From Nectonema munidae (Eukaryota > Nematomorpha > Nectonematoida > Nectonematidae), in assembly GCA_030549495.1 (NCBI GenBank), contig JAUIRK010000059.1, forward strand, positions 186,001 to 250,000: 64,000 bases of DNA, in the 5' to 3' direction. Below are positions 54,269 through 64,000 of the stretch, piece after piece. The notes beneath the pieces were generated by a model that had not been told where the DNA came from, ran no database searches, and saw only the letters and a program-made list of their open reading frames with translations. The translations under genes were made by a program, and so were the position numbers. Each line of letters starts with the position of its first letter. Within the stretch, counting starts at the first letter, position 1.

Positions 54269-55517
54269 TTGTGAGAACAATTGAAGCCTCCTTACTAGGC
54301 TACGTTTTGTTATGAAATTAAAACTTGTCAGAGTTATTTAGAAATGAGATTTTATTTAAGAAGGTAGGAGTCTGCCGTTTTGGTACACCCAAGAATGCGC
54401 CTTAACTACTGTCTACTCTTTTCTACCCTTAAAAAAGAGTAGGAACATAAGGAAGCACAGCGTATCTCAAAGCGGACGCAAAGCTTTTAAAATCCTATAG
54501 AAGTGCTTTCCTTTTTGAATAGAGCATGGTTGTGTACTTGCACTTATTAGATAGGCAACTACTCTATCTTGGTAAATTATTATTATTTGGGAAAAGTCAA
54601 TATTTTTAGCAAACTGTTTGCATAGAGAAGATCGATGCTAGTGGAGAGGGCAACTATAATCACATTATGACTTCATATTCATTATATGCACAAAACGGGA
54701 GGTTTGGAACGAGTGTACGTACACGGTAGACCTCCTCCTCTCTAAAAATCAGGATGAATAGATAAATATTCATCATCACTTCTAACATCTAAAATTGGAA
54801 CTGTTTACTCCAACTTCATTTTTCCTTATATGTGATAGCAAATGGAAGAGAATAATCAGGTAAGAGTTTTATTTTCCCGTTTTTCCACTCAGGGCATAGC
54901 GATTACGAGTGCGTAGAGGGGTAAGGAGAACAAATGAAATTATTTTATTTCATGGCCAATCAATTTCTAATTGCGTGCTTCAATTTTTTTCACTTTTTTT
55001 AATCGTATAGGAATAAAAAATATGATATTTAAAAAACGTATCGAAATTTTGAAAAAAAATTTTTATGTAATAACGTAATCAAACACAATTAAAAATATTT
55101 TTGATGTTTTTACTTTGTTTGGTTGGTTGGTTTTTTTTCTATCCAAGCACTCTTAGCCCTGGGCTATAAGCGAGCCTTATGTTTGAGAGTGGTTAATCAC
55201 TGTTATCTATAAGTTTATTACGAACAACTAAATTATTCTTTAGTTTTATTATAAAAAAAATATCCTATGAAAAGATATTTATATATACACAGAATTTGAG
55301 AAGAAGTAAAGGAAGTTAGAGACAATGACAATAAGTATATATTAAAGCTGCTTTTCCTCTACTTAAAACATACTTAAAGACATTTTGAGGTATGAAGATA
55401 CGAATAAATATGTAGTATACAGTTAGTAATTTTATAAAAATGTATGCATACTTGTATACGCAAATAGTGGGATTATCTTGTGACACCGCAAGGAAGTAAT
55501 GGCTAATCCATAAATCT
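54269..55517. other. no recognised gene; candidate micro-exon at 54842-54859
   Basis: Anonymous sequence. At 54842 an ATG with good context (AGCAAATGG) starts MEENNQ and reaches a strong GTAAGA donor in phase 0 at 54860. It parallels the candidate exons at 50685 and 55926. No homology. Confidence 0.3.
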
Positions 55518-55640
55518 CGCGATGTAATCACTATACGATGAAAATACTTAACGATGAAAATACCAACGATGTATTGCATCACGATGAATTTACTATGCGA
55601 TGAAATTTCCACGATGAAATTACCGCAATGAAATTACCGG
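55518..55640. repeat. degenerate 13-17-bp tandem repeat (ACGATGAAATTAC)
   Basis: About eight imperfect units of ACGATGAAA(A/T)TAC(C) in a row. The minus-strand frame across it (55316-55612) is a by-product. Confidence 0.75.
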
Positions 55641-55925
55641 ATACCCTATGAATTAGATAAATTTATCACTAAAAACGTTTTTCAGATCAGAAAAAAAAAT
55701 TACAAATGCCGAAACAGTTTGAATAATTAATTACTTTTCACGTGCATATAAATTAAGTAAATGTAAAAAATCTGAGAAGGCATGAATAAAAGTTAAAAGA
55801 TGTAAATAAGGAAGGAAAAAGTAAAACTTTTATTCAAAATAAATTCTAACAATATTAATTTTCGACCACTCTCGTCTTCTTCAGATAAACACACGCGTTA
55901 AATACTAAAAGTAGAAAACAAGGAA

Positions 55926-55994
55926 ATGAGTTATAGTGACGATGAAGGCGTTGAAAATACTTCAGTAGTTCAACCAACTACAACAGAAATGTGT
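55926..55994 (+). other. candidate short first coding exon (MSYSDDEGVENT...)
   Basis: ATG at 55926 in context GGAAATGA opens 23 codons (MSYSDDEGVENTSVVQ then PTTTEMC) that end at a strong GTAAGA donor in phase 0. Acidic Ser/Thr-rich composition. No known family. Confidence 0.3.
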
Positions 55995-57670
55995 GTAAGA
56001 AACCGGCGCTAGAGCCAAATTACACTTTTAACTTCACCTTCTCAACTTTGTGACAAATGCATAAATAATGATAAAAATGGGGTTAATATTTTAATGATGG
56101 CTGCAGACAGATTTAATCTTAAAAATAAAAATGTTGTCATATATCGTACTTCTTTGGAAAATTTCCAAAAAAATTTAGAGAAGAAAAAAATCACCAAGTT
56201 AGATAAAATTTTTACTTGAATGAATGCCAAGAAATTGTTATGGAATCAACAAAAACTGAAGAAGCCTTGGCATCCTGCTAACATACTAAGAAAAAGAACA
56301 ATTTTTCGAAATTTTAGTAATTCATGTTAAGTTCTAGAAATATATAAGTTTTAGCTGTTCATCAACCGATCAAGAATTGGAATATTCGGCGCAAGGTTGA
56401 AGCACTCTGCTTTGATACAATAGAAAATACAAGTAAAATGAACTTTGCAATTGAGTTTTAAAAGAGCTAATAGTAAGAATTGTAAACAAGGTTTAACGAC
56501 CTTGAAAATATTGAACAAAATAAAAGATATATATGTTGAAAGCTATTCTTCTTACAATATTGTTAATTGTATTGTTTGATTTATACTTTCATTCATAACT
56601 TTAAATTGTATATAAATCTTGATGCACATGATATATTATATTTTTCTCAACTATTTTAATACCACTTCTATATATTGAACATTTTTTCCAGAAGATACAC
56701 TGTGAGCGGCTTTAATTAGCCTTTTGTGTACTTGTTGGTGTACCTTGATTATTTCAATAATTTCTTTCTTCCTTTGGTAATCTTTATATATAAAGATCAA
56801 CACACAGAATAGCAAAATTCAGATGTACCCATTTTTTCCATTTGATGACATTTTTTATCGTAATTAACAATTAGGACACGTTTTTGAGCACTTCAAGTTC
56901 AAGATGATTATTTTTGATTTTTTTTAAAAAGCTATGCTAAAAAGATCAAATGTAAGTTAAAAGAAATTTCGTGTTTGATCCATTTTTTCCATATGATTAA
57001 AAGTTATTATCAAAAAATTTTCTATTGTCACGAACTTTTTTTTGAGGTCATTGACCTCAATGCATATTAAAAATAAATACAAATTTTCCGATTTTGCTAA
57101 AAAAAAAACCTAAAATTCGGATAATAACAACTACAACTACTACCACCAAATTTAAAACCGCAAATAAACGTTGGTTACATTTTTATTTTTTATTTTTTAT
57201 AATATAAAGATTGAGCCGAAATCCAAATTTTCCCGAGAAACAAATGCTTTTTTTATTTCAAATGCCAACCCGATAAATTCGCATTGAGAATATTTTTGCT
57301 CATATGCATGCTTTTGATTAAAATTATTATAGATTGGTTTTATAATTAAATAAAAATATTCCTATGAATTCAAGTTTGCATTATGTTTAATACCTGAAAA
57401 ATCTATTAAAGTAACTTTAATTGTTTTTAACTCTAGGAATTGTTGAATGGTTATCTAAGATAATATTTCCATTAGTAATCTGAAAATTAGCCTCTCAAGT
57501 TTTACGCTTTTCCTGTTTTTCTGTAGATTTAATTTTTTAGTCTTTTTCACATAAGAATCTAGTGGCTGTATCATTTTATTAATATTTATCTAATCTTTAA
57601 TAAAACATAAAAAATTCATATCTACATGGAGTCTTCCAACATGATTAAATGTATGACGAATCTAAAGGAT
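55995..57670. other. no recognised gene
   Basis: AT-rich. A 41-codon frame at about 56095 (MMAADRFNLKNKNVV...) has no recognisable homology. Confidence 0.4.
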
Positions 57671-59238
57671 CCCTAGACCAGTGGTCCCCAACCAGGGGTC
57701 CATAGAAGAATTTCAAGGAGTCCATAGAGATTCTACTTATTTTTAAATTTATTATACTGGAATTAGGAGACATGCGGCTGAGAATAAAATTCATACTACT
57801 GTACACTTTCCTCAAAACTGAATGCTTAAATACTAGAATTGCTCTACATTCATTAGCTAACGGTAGCAGGGGTAACTCACGGCGCACATGAAAAATTTGC
57901 CCCTTGGGATGGTCATGAGTGGCCCGCGAGATGACAGGAAGATTTATTGCCTCCTGAAATCATGAGTGTCATGAAGATACGTGATATAAGAGAAAATTAA
58001 TAAATAACCTTTATTTTATTTTATTATACTTTTCTTTTTTCCACCCACAGATATTGCATAATGACAAGTAAGAAGAGAAAGTTCTCGAAAGATTATCTTC
58101 AGTTGGGGTTTACTTCGATTAAAAAATTTAATGTAGATCTGCCACAGTGTGATATTTGTTTTCGTGTCCTGGGAAATGATTCACTGAAGCCGTCAAAATT
58201 ACAACTTCACCTGACCAAATGCCACCCTGAGTATGCTAGGAAAGAAAAGGATTTCTTCAAGAAGAAAGCTGATGAACTGAAGAGGCAAAAACTTGATGCG
58301 ACAGGTAGCTTCCAAGAGAAGAGAGGGAACACCATGGAAGCATCATACAGAGTGGCTTATTTAATAGCACGGAAGAAAAAACCACACACAATTGGTGAAG
58401 AATTGATCATCCCTTGTGCAAAAGAAGTAGTTAGACTGGTCTTCGAAGCAGGAGCAGCACAGAAACTATGTGATGTATCTCTTTCGAATAATACAATCGA
58501 GCCAAGAATCAGGGACATGTCAGGTGATGAATCTTGTTACAATCATAACTAATGGAGCTCCGCCATGCTTCGGCCGAGGTTGGGTTTCCAAGCAAAAGTA
58601 AAATCCAAAGCACCAAATGCAGTTGGTGTGCACGGCTTCATTCATCGGGAGGCTCTGTCTTGTAAATCGCATCCTTCTGGGCTTCTAACAATTTTTACTG
58701 GTATTGTCAAGGTCGTAAACTTTGTAAAAAACTCTGCCCTCAATACGAGACTGTTCCAACAACTATGACATCAAACTCCGTGTCTGACCTTTATACCTAT
58801 ATAAATAGCTTCTGGTGTTCAATGATTTTTTGTGTTTTATTCATGCATTTATTCATACATGTGTTTTATTCATACAGGTTTTGTGATTTTTTTATTCATA
58901 CATGTGCTTGCAAGCTCAAAAATAGGGCAAGTATTATAAAGATAGTTTTGCGTACAATACGTACAATTATAACAACATTAACATAACATTTTTGCTATGT
59001 ATTTTACTTAAATAAAAAAGTGCTGGTGAACGTAATCTTTTCTGATTTCACATAAATAGGCCTACAGCTTATCAGCATAACAATGCAAGGCATTTTACAT
59101 GAATATATTCGTTTTTTGCAGAAAAACCTTTCATTAATTTTGCTGGCTTAACCTATTTCGTTGTAGGGGTCCACATGTGAAAAAGTGACTGGAAAAGGGG
59201 GAAAGGGACAAAGAAGGTTGGCAACGACTGCTACAGAC
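57671..59238 (+). mobile_element. ZBED5-like hAT, internally deleted
   Basis: Element 57679-59230: left end CAGTGGTCCCCAACC, right end the complement of CAGTCGTTGCCAACC. The flanks CCCTAGAC and CTACAGAC are a probable decayed 8-bp target duplication (5 of 8 identical). It carries the front half of a transposase on the plus strand and then noncoding DNA. It is related to the intron 8 hAT (37680-38838). Confidence 0.8.
58061..58768 (+). pseudogene. ZBED5-like hAT transposase, N-terminal half
   Basis: ATG at 58061. 58061-58552 is open for 163 codons: a basic start, a BED finger 'LPQCDICFRVLGNDSLKPSK' with HLTKCH, the conserved linker 'EASYRVAYLIARKKKPHTIGE', and 'SLSNNTIEPRIRDMSGD'. It jumps at 58552 to the middle region in another frame (58565-58768): 'GFQAKVKSKAPNAVGVHGFI', HREAL and 'VNFVKNSALNTRLFQQL'. 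The stretch with the first two catalytic Asp and the whole C-terminus are deleted, so it cannot transpose. Confidence 0.85.
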
Positions 59239-59239
59239 T

Positions 59240-62160
59240 CTCTAAGTAAAAAAGAGATAAAAGCCAAACTCGATGAACTTATAAATTTCAGTAAGACTTC
59301 AATATTGAAAACATAATCAAAAATTTACATCAGAATAAAAGCTATTCTAATGTTGTTAATAATAAATCTTACAATGAAAAACTTAGTTCAAAATCTGACA
59401 ATACTCTCATTGTTAATCAAAAGAAATTAAAAATTACAAATTTGGAAAGTTCCTTTCCTACACCCAACTTGTATGGATCTAAAATTATATAGAGTAGTAT
59501 CTAAATGATAAAATTTATGTCGATTTTAGTGATAAGACAGAGTTAGATAAAGCTTCTAATTAACTTTAATAATATTAAAAATGATATTTTTATTAAAAAG
59601 AAAAGATTCCCAGGCTTCTTTTTAAAAACATGCCAAACTATTTAGAAATTGAAGAGCATCAAGAGCTCATCTGTAGGAAAAATAATTTAGATAAGGACGC
59701 TTTTGTTAGTATCACAAAATTTACCCCCAAACCCAACAGTTATAACTTAATTCTATCTTTGAATAAGGATTCTTTCAAGACAATATACAAAGCCAATGTA
59801 ATACTTTCCTTTGATATTCAAGGTTCCATACCTAAAATAAATGTCGTGATACTTGTATTAGTTATGGGAATTGGACTCATGATTGTAAAAAAAAGTTGAA
59901 TGCACAATCTGCTCTTCCAAAGGACACACCTTTGATAGATGTAATAGGATGATATGATCAAAGTGTTTAAAATGTAATAATAGAACAAAGAGTGTTCCTC
60001 ATTTAACCAAGTCTTAAATATAATAAAAAATTGTGGAATGGATAATAATCATAATCGCATGATATTTAATAGTTATGATTATGATTTATATGATCTACCT
60101 ATTTTGAAGGATCTAAAATTAAATTTCAATACGACTAAATTTTTGCTTGAAAATTAAATTGACATGATAAATGAAGTGTGCGCAATTAAATCATTCCAAA
60201 TACGTCATCTAAATAGTAGAAGGTGGTATGCAAACTTTGAAGATTTTCTGATTTTTTCAATCTCTAAAATTTTCACTTCATTTCATTGTCTTTCAAAGAT
60301 ATGGAACACTAGCGAGTGCTTGATGTATAACAGCAATGCTTACTATTATTTGTCTCATCAGAGAAATAAAACAGGCAATGATGTCTATTTTCTATAGAGC
60401 TGCTTTTGGCTTGGTATTCAGAAATTCATTTAGTTGCAATGAGTTTTTTTACAAATTTTCCATAATGAACAAAGTTATCTCCGTTTTAGCTGTATACAAA
60501 CACCCTAATGTTAAAATTTCTAACTTTTTAGTTATAAAAGGCATTCTTTTAATATACTCGCAGATATCAGTGACCAAATGCTAAATACTATTTTGCTATT
60601 ATCAAAATCTTCGAGTATCAACTGCTAGCTGTCATAATTCTTTCATTATTCATTAATTTACAGAATTGTGACTTCGCAGGTTTCTACAACTCTAGATCTG
60701 CCAACTCTACTTTATTGATATCTTGAAAGAAGCTTTCAACAAATCATTCTCATTTATCAAAATTAATGAAACATAATCTGACATGCCCTGCTTCAACAAT
60801 GAATTCGCCGAATTATACAAGCTCAAGTTCAGAAGTTATAGGAAATATACGATAATTTGTCTAATCTTTGCCACCTATAAAAACAACTTGAAGCTCTAAA
60901 AAAGTAAAATTAAACATGTGAAAATACTCTATTACTACCAAAAATTTTTTAACACTGATAAAAAATCAGTCTGGCGCCATTAGAATACCTTAATGCATGA
61001 GATTCCTTCTCATTCTATGAACGCTTTATATATTCAATATTTTGTGAAACAATTCTCTTTGGAGATGGATGATATGAATATAGATGAGTCTTTTCAATTC
61101 ATCGATAGTATTCTTGTTTCTCGACCTTCTTCTTTCTACTTTCAGGAAATAACACTAAATGATGTCACTATTTCTAACGCATCTTTGAAAAATAAAATAA
61201 CCTATGGAAGTGAGGAGATTGGTTTGAAAATAATAGCTTGTAGTCTTCCCATAATTGGATGTGTGCTAGTAAACATTTTAATAGAGCTCTTTGTCAGGGT
61301 ATATTTCAAGACGGTGTGAAAATAGCAAAAATCTTAACAATATTAAAACAATAAATCATATAACTTAGTAGAATAATATAAACCTATTGTTTTACTATCA
61401 AATTTTGCCAAATTTTTTGAAATATAATACATAAAAAGTACACAATTATTTAATAGAAATTGATTTCTTTTCCAAGAAACAATTTGACTTCCTTAGGAGA
61501 AAGTCAACTGGATATGCTTTATTTGAACTTTTCACTGAAATTTCAGATCCCCAAGTGTCTCTTAGGTTCTTTATTATTTTTAATTTATATAAATGATATT
61601 GAAATTTGCATAAAAGATGAAGGTATAGCATAATGTATGCTGATGACATAACACTCATTTGCGATACTAATATGTATAGTATCTTCCAAACAATACACTC
61701 TGTACTTGAACGCATTTCTAAAACGTAACACACAATAAACTCCCTTGAATCTGGATAAGAGTAATTATATCTAAAAGAAACGAGGTCTTGAGAACACAAT
61801 TTTACCTAAATAATATCCCACTTGATACGGTCTCTCATACTAAGTTTTTGGGAGTAACTATATCCGAGAATTTTTATTTCGCTGTGCATATTAAAAGTAT
61901 ACATCTCAACATAGCAAGATTACTGGCATGTTTTAGAAACTTACAAAATTTTACCATATAAAAAAACAAAGAAAATGGTATATTATTCTTTTGCATACTC
62001 TACAAATCATTTAAAGCTCGGCTGTTTCAACCACTTATTCAAAAAAACACGATTCATACTCATTACACTCGTCAAAGGGACAAGATTCATGAACTCTAAA
62101 CTTTTTCATTAAAATGTTTGGCGTTGAGTGTACAAGTTTTCAAAAGTTTAGACTATACCG
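59240..62160 (+). mobile_element. LINE (non-LTR), ORF1, endonuclease and RT remains
   Basis: In order on the plus strand: an ORF1-like piece (59630-59899, 'RKNNLDKDAFVSITKFTPKP') with knuckle-like 'CTICSSKGHTFDRC' after it (about 59905-59950); endonuclease relics from about 60170 ('IRHLNSR...ANFEDFL', 'RNKTGNDV'); and reverse-transcriptase relics with 'MYADDITLICDTN' (about 61632) and 'FLGVTISENFYFAVHIK' (about 61843-61895). Numerous stops and frameshifts. Jockey/CR1-like by domain order. The 3' end is taken near 62160, before a TG microsatellite. Confidence 0.75.
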
Positions 62161-62224
62161 CTATTTTTGAGATTTAAGTAATTTCAATGCACGGGTAATG
62201 TCAATTACATCTATCTATGTATGC

Positions 62225-62247
62225 ATGTGTGTGTGTGTGTGTGTGTA
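62225..62247. repeat. TG microsatellite
   Basis: About eleven GT/TG dinucleotides in a row just after the LINE. Confidence 0.9.
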
Positions 62248-62448
62248 GGTGTACGTAGTTTTAGAAGTTTTTTGTGTCAGACTTGTATTAATGCAACTAA
62301 ATAGGAAAGTTTGTGTCAAGAATGTCAAAAAATGTATATGTAAATGTATGTATGTACGATTGGGCTAATGCTAAACCTAACAGCAATCCTAGCACTGACA
62401 CTAACTCTAATACTAACACTACTGCTAATTTGTTTTTCTACAAACTTA

Positions 62449-62955
62449 TACAGTAGACCTTCGTTAAGCCAGACTACATGGGGGGGGGGGGGGGGGGTGT
62501 CCGACTACGCCGATTGTCCGACTTAACAGAGAGTCTATATATCTACTATCTTCACCCCATACTTTTCACAAAACTTTTACAGTAGCTCCAGCTTCTAATT
62601 TGCGAATAAGTTCACGTTTCTTGGTCATCAATAGGGTCACAAGCTTTCGAGCTTTGGCTGCACGTCTTCCAGGCATTTTGCAAGAAAATATTGAAGAAAA
62701 ATGGAGATCAACACTTCAACAACTTGATATAGCCACAACAAGCTTTGGAATAACGTCAAAATTTTAGAATGACCGCGAACTATCTATTGAGTAAAAAATA
62801 AATAAAAAATGGCTGCTTGTAAACCAAAGCGAAATTAAAAAAGTAAAAAAATGGCTGCTTGTAAGCATATGAGTGCAAACATTTGTGTTCTCGTCAGGGT
62901 TCGACTTATCCGATATCCGAGTTATCAGGGCCCGAGTTAACGAGGGTCTACTGTA
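62449..62955 (-). mobile_element. Tigger/pogo element, internally deleted, TA duplication
   Basis: Element 62451-62953: CAGTAGACCTTCGTTAA on the left, the complement of CAGTAGACCCTCGTTAACTC on the right, with TA on both sides. A minus-strand start at about 62678 (MPGRRAAKARKLVTLL, then KKRELIRKLEAGATVK) is the N-terminal helix-turn-helix region of a pogo-type transposase, frameshifted soon after. The rest of the gene is gone. A run of 18 G (62480-62497) lies just inside the left end. A 17-bp direct repeat (AAAAAATGGCTGCTTGT) occurs at about 62804 and 62846. Confidence 0.85.
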
Positions 62956-63293
62956 CTACGTTAATTCGGCTTTGGCGGGAGTACGTGAAAAGGCTGAATG
63001 AAGTGAAGAAGGCAAAGGTTCGGATTGCCACGCTTCTTGAAGCTGTTAATGATGAAGATGAAGGCGTACATTTGTGCAAAGAACCCGTTTCACTTTTGCC
63101 CACGCGGGAAAAGACTTGCGTTTTGAAGATGAATCAGACTATGAAGAATTCATTTGAGATTAAGAGACAATGCAGAGTGGCGAAAGAGGACAAGTTGAAG
63201 CAATCGGGTTCATACCGTGCCATCAATCGTATTTTAAATGCTTGGTATGAAAACCAGCGTTTGGACTCATCCCTCTCACAGAAAAGGGTTTGA
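62956..63293 (+). CDS. unrecognised open frame, about 113 codons
   Basis: The frame is open from within the Tigger end and continues as 'TTLIRLWREYVKRLNEVKKA' to 'SYRAINRILNAWYENQRLDS' and a stop at 63291-63293. It is charged and helical in look, without membrane segments or motifs I know. Amino-acid balance is more like real protein than the surrounding AT-rich frames. No start codon is evident outside the Tigger, so it may be an exon or an element-gene fragment cut by the insertion. Confidence 0.35.
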
Positions 63294-63942
63294 AATGCAG
63301 CAGGAATATGTAAACGAACGTGAGTTCTGCTATGTATGCAGCATGTTTAATTTCATATAAGATAAATGCATGCTTCGATGTAATTGTATTTTTTATCAAA
63401 AATATCTTATTTTTATCAAGGCCAAACAATTAGGTGATATAAAAATAGTTTTGAATTTATCGCCCAACTCTACTTCTTACTATCAAAACAAAAATTTGAT
63501 TGGACTAAATGTGAAATGTGACGTGCGGATTCGCGTCTCCAACACCATTCCACAGTTTCATCTTCTTATTCAAGACAAACAACAACAATAACCTTCACAT
63601 TTAAATAAAAATCCTAAGTCAATAACTATTTTTAATTTTCACATTATTAACTTATAGAATTATAAGATATAGAATTATTTTAAAGTTAACTAAACTGGAT
63701 TAAAAAGAGGTAGTAGGAATAAAAAAAGAGGTTCAAAGCTAAGAAATGAACAAATTTATAAACAGTGGAGTGAATGGGTTTTTTATAGTTGTAATATTTG
63801 CCAGACTTCAGTTTTATAGGAATTGATAAAGTAATTGTACTAAATATACACATAATATTTACATTTGATGTGGTTTTAAAGGTTCAAAAATTTAAGTGGA
63901 CTTTTTGAAGAGGTCCCTACTTCAAAAGGTTAAGAACGCCTG
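63294..63942. mobile_element. right end of a hAT
   Basis: At 63942 the sequence finishes CTTCAAAAGGTTAAGAACGC then CTG, the complement of CAGGCGTTCTTAACC, a common Charlie-type hAT end. No matching left end was found and the interior shows no transposase, so only this terminus is supported and the start is arbitrary. Confidence 0.45.
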
Positions 63943-64000
63943 GTTTAATCAACGACTCAAAAAACATAGTTTCCTATTTTAAGGATCATCTATTTTATAA

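Noticed and set aside
55316-55612. 98-codon minus-strand frame
   Set aside because: About a third of it reads the degenerate ACGATGAAATTAC repeat and the rest is AT-rich; no motif.
1-64000. tRNA and rRNA genes
   Set aside because: Looked for B-box-like GGTTCGAATCC and cloverleaf arms by eye and found none; a covariance search would be needed to exclude them.

Overview
The window is animal nuclear DNA: AT-rich, intron-bearing and crowded with decayed transposons. The mix of repeats (several piggyBac lineages, many hAT families, LINEs, Tigger, a Harbinger-like MITE, Gypsy-type fossils) suggests an arthropod. A crustacean such as a parasitic copepod is my best guess, but nothing in the window proves it.

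The one host gene I can reconstruct is SMARCB1/Snr1/SNF5, the core SWI/SNF (BAF) chromatin-remodelling subunit. Nine coding exons on the + strand (10840-39869) join in frame into a 430-residue protein, from an N-terminal winged-helix region through both SNF5 repeats to the basic C-terminal helix. Seven of the eight intron positions and phases match what I remember of human SMARCB1. Intron 5 is shifted, and intron 6 has a GC donor (GC-AG).

Layout. 1-10.75 kb: a hAT with exact target duplications (657-2671), Gypsy-type fossils on alternating strands (3.06-6.88 kb), a hAT-like MITE (7.86-8.89 kb), and LINE reverse-transcriptase remains ending about 100 bp before the SMARCB1 start codon. 10.84-39.87 kb: SMARCB1. 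Its 14.2-kb intron 2 is mostly one hAT (12567-24856, 8-bp target duplication) filled by later insertions: piggyBac copies, and inside one of them a 2.4-kb element with terminal inverted repeats carrying a protein of about 570 residues that I cannot place in a named transposase superfamily. Introns 4-8 hold a LINE tail, two further hATs, a Tc1/mariner fragment, MITEs, minisatellites and a near-perfect 42-bp-arm palindrome. 39.87-48.2 kb: LINE pieces, a Harbinger-like MITE, a satellite containing a copied piece of the intron 8 hAT, a PGBD-like piggyBac and two hATs. 48.2-57.6 kb: mostly anonymous, with a piggyBac (from 51.4 kb) and three short ATG-to-donor segments that could be alternative first exons of an unseen gene. 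57.6-64 kb: a BED-finger hAT, a decayed LINE, a Tigger element, an unrecognised ORF and one end of another hAT.

The best candidate for something undescribed is the element at 16331-18772: one gene with an RNase H-like D...D...E pattern and Cys pairs, about 120-bp inverted repeats, and an 8-bp direct repeat around it. All calls rest on reading the sequence and remembered family motifs; no database search was run.
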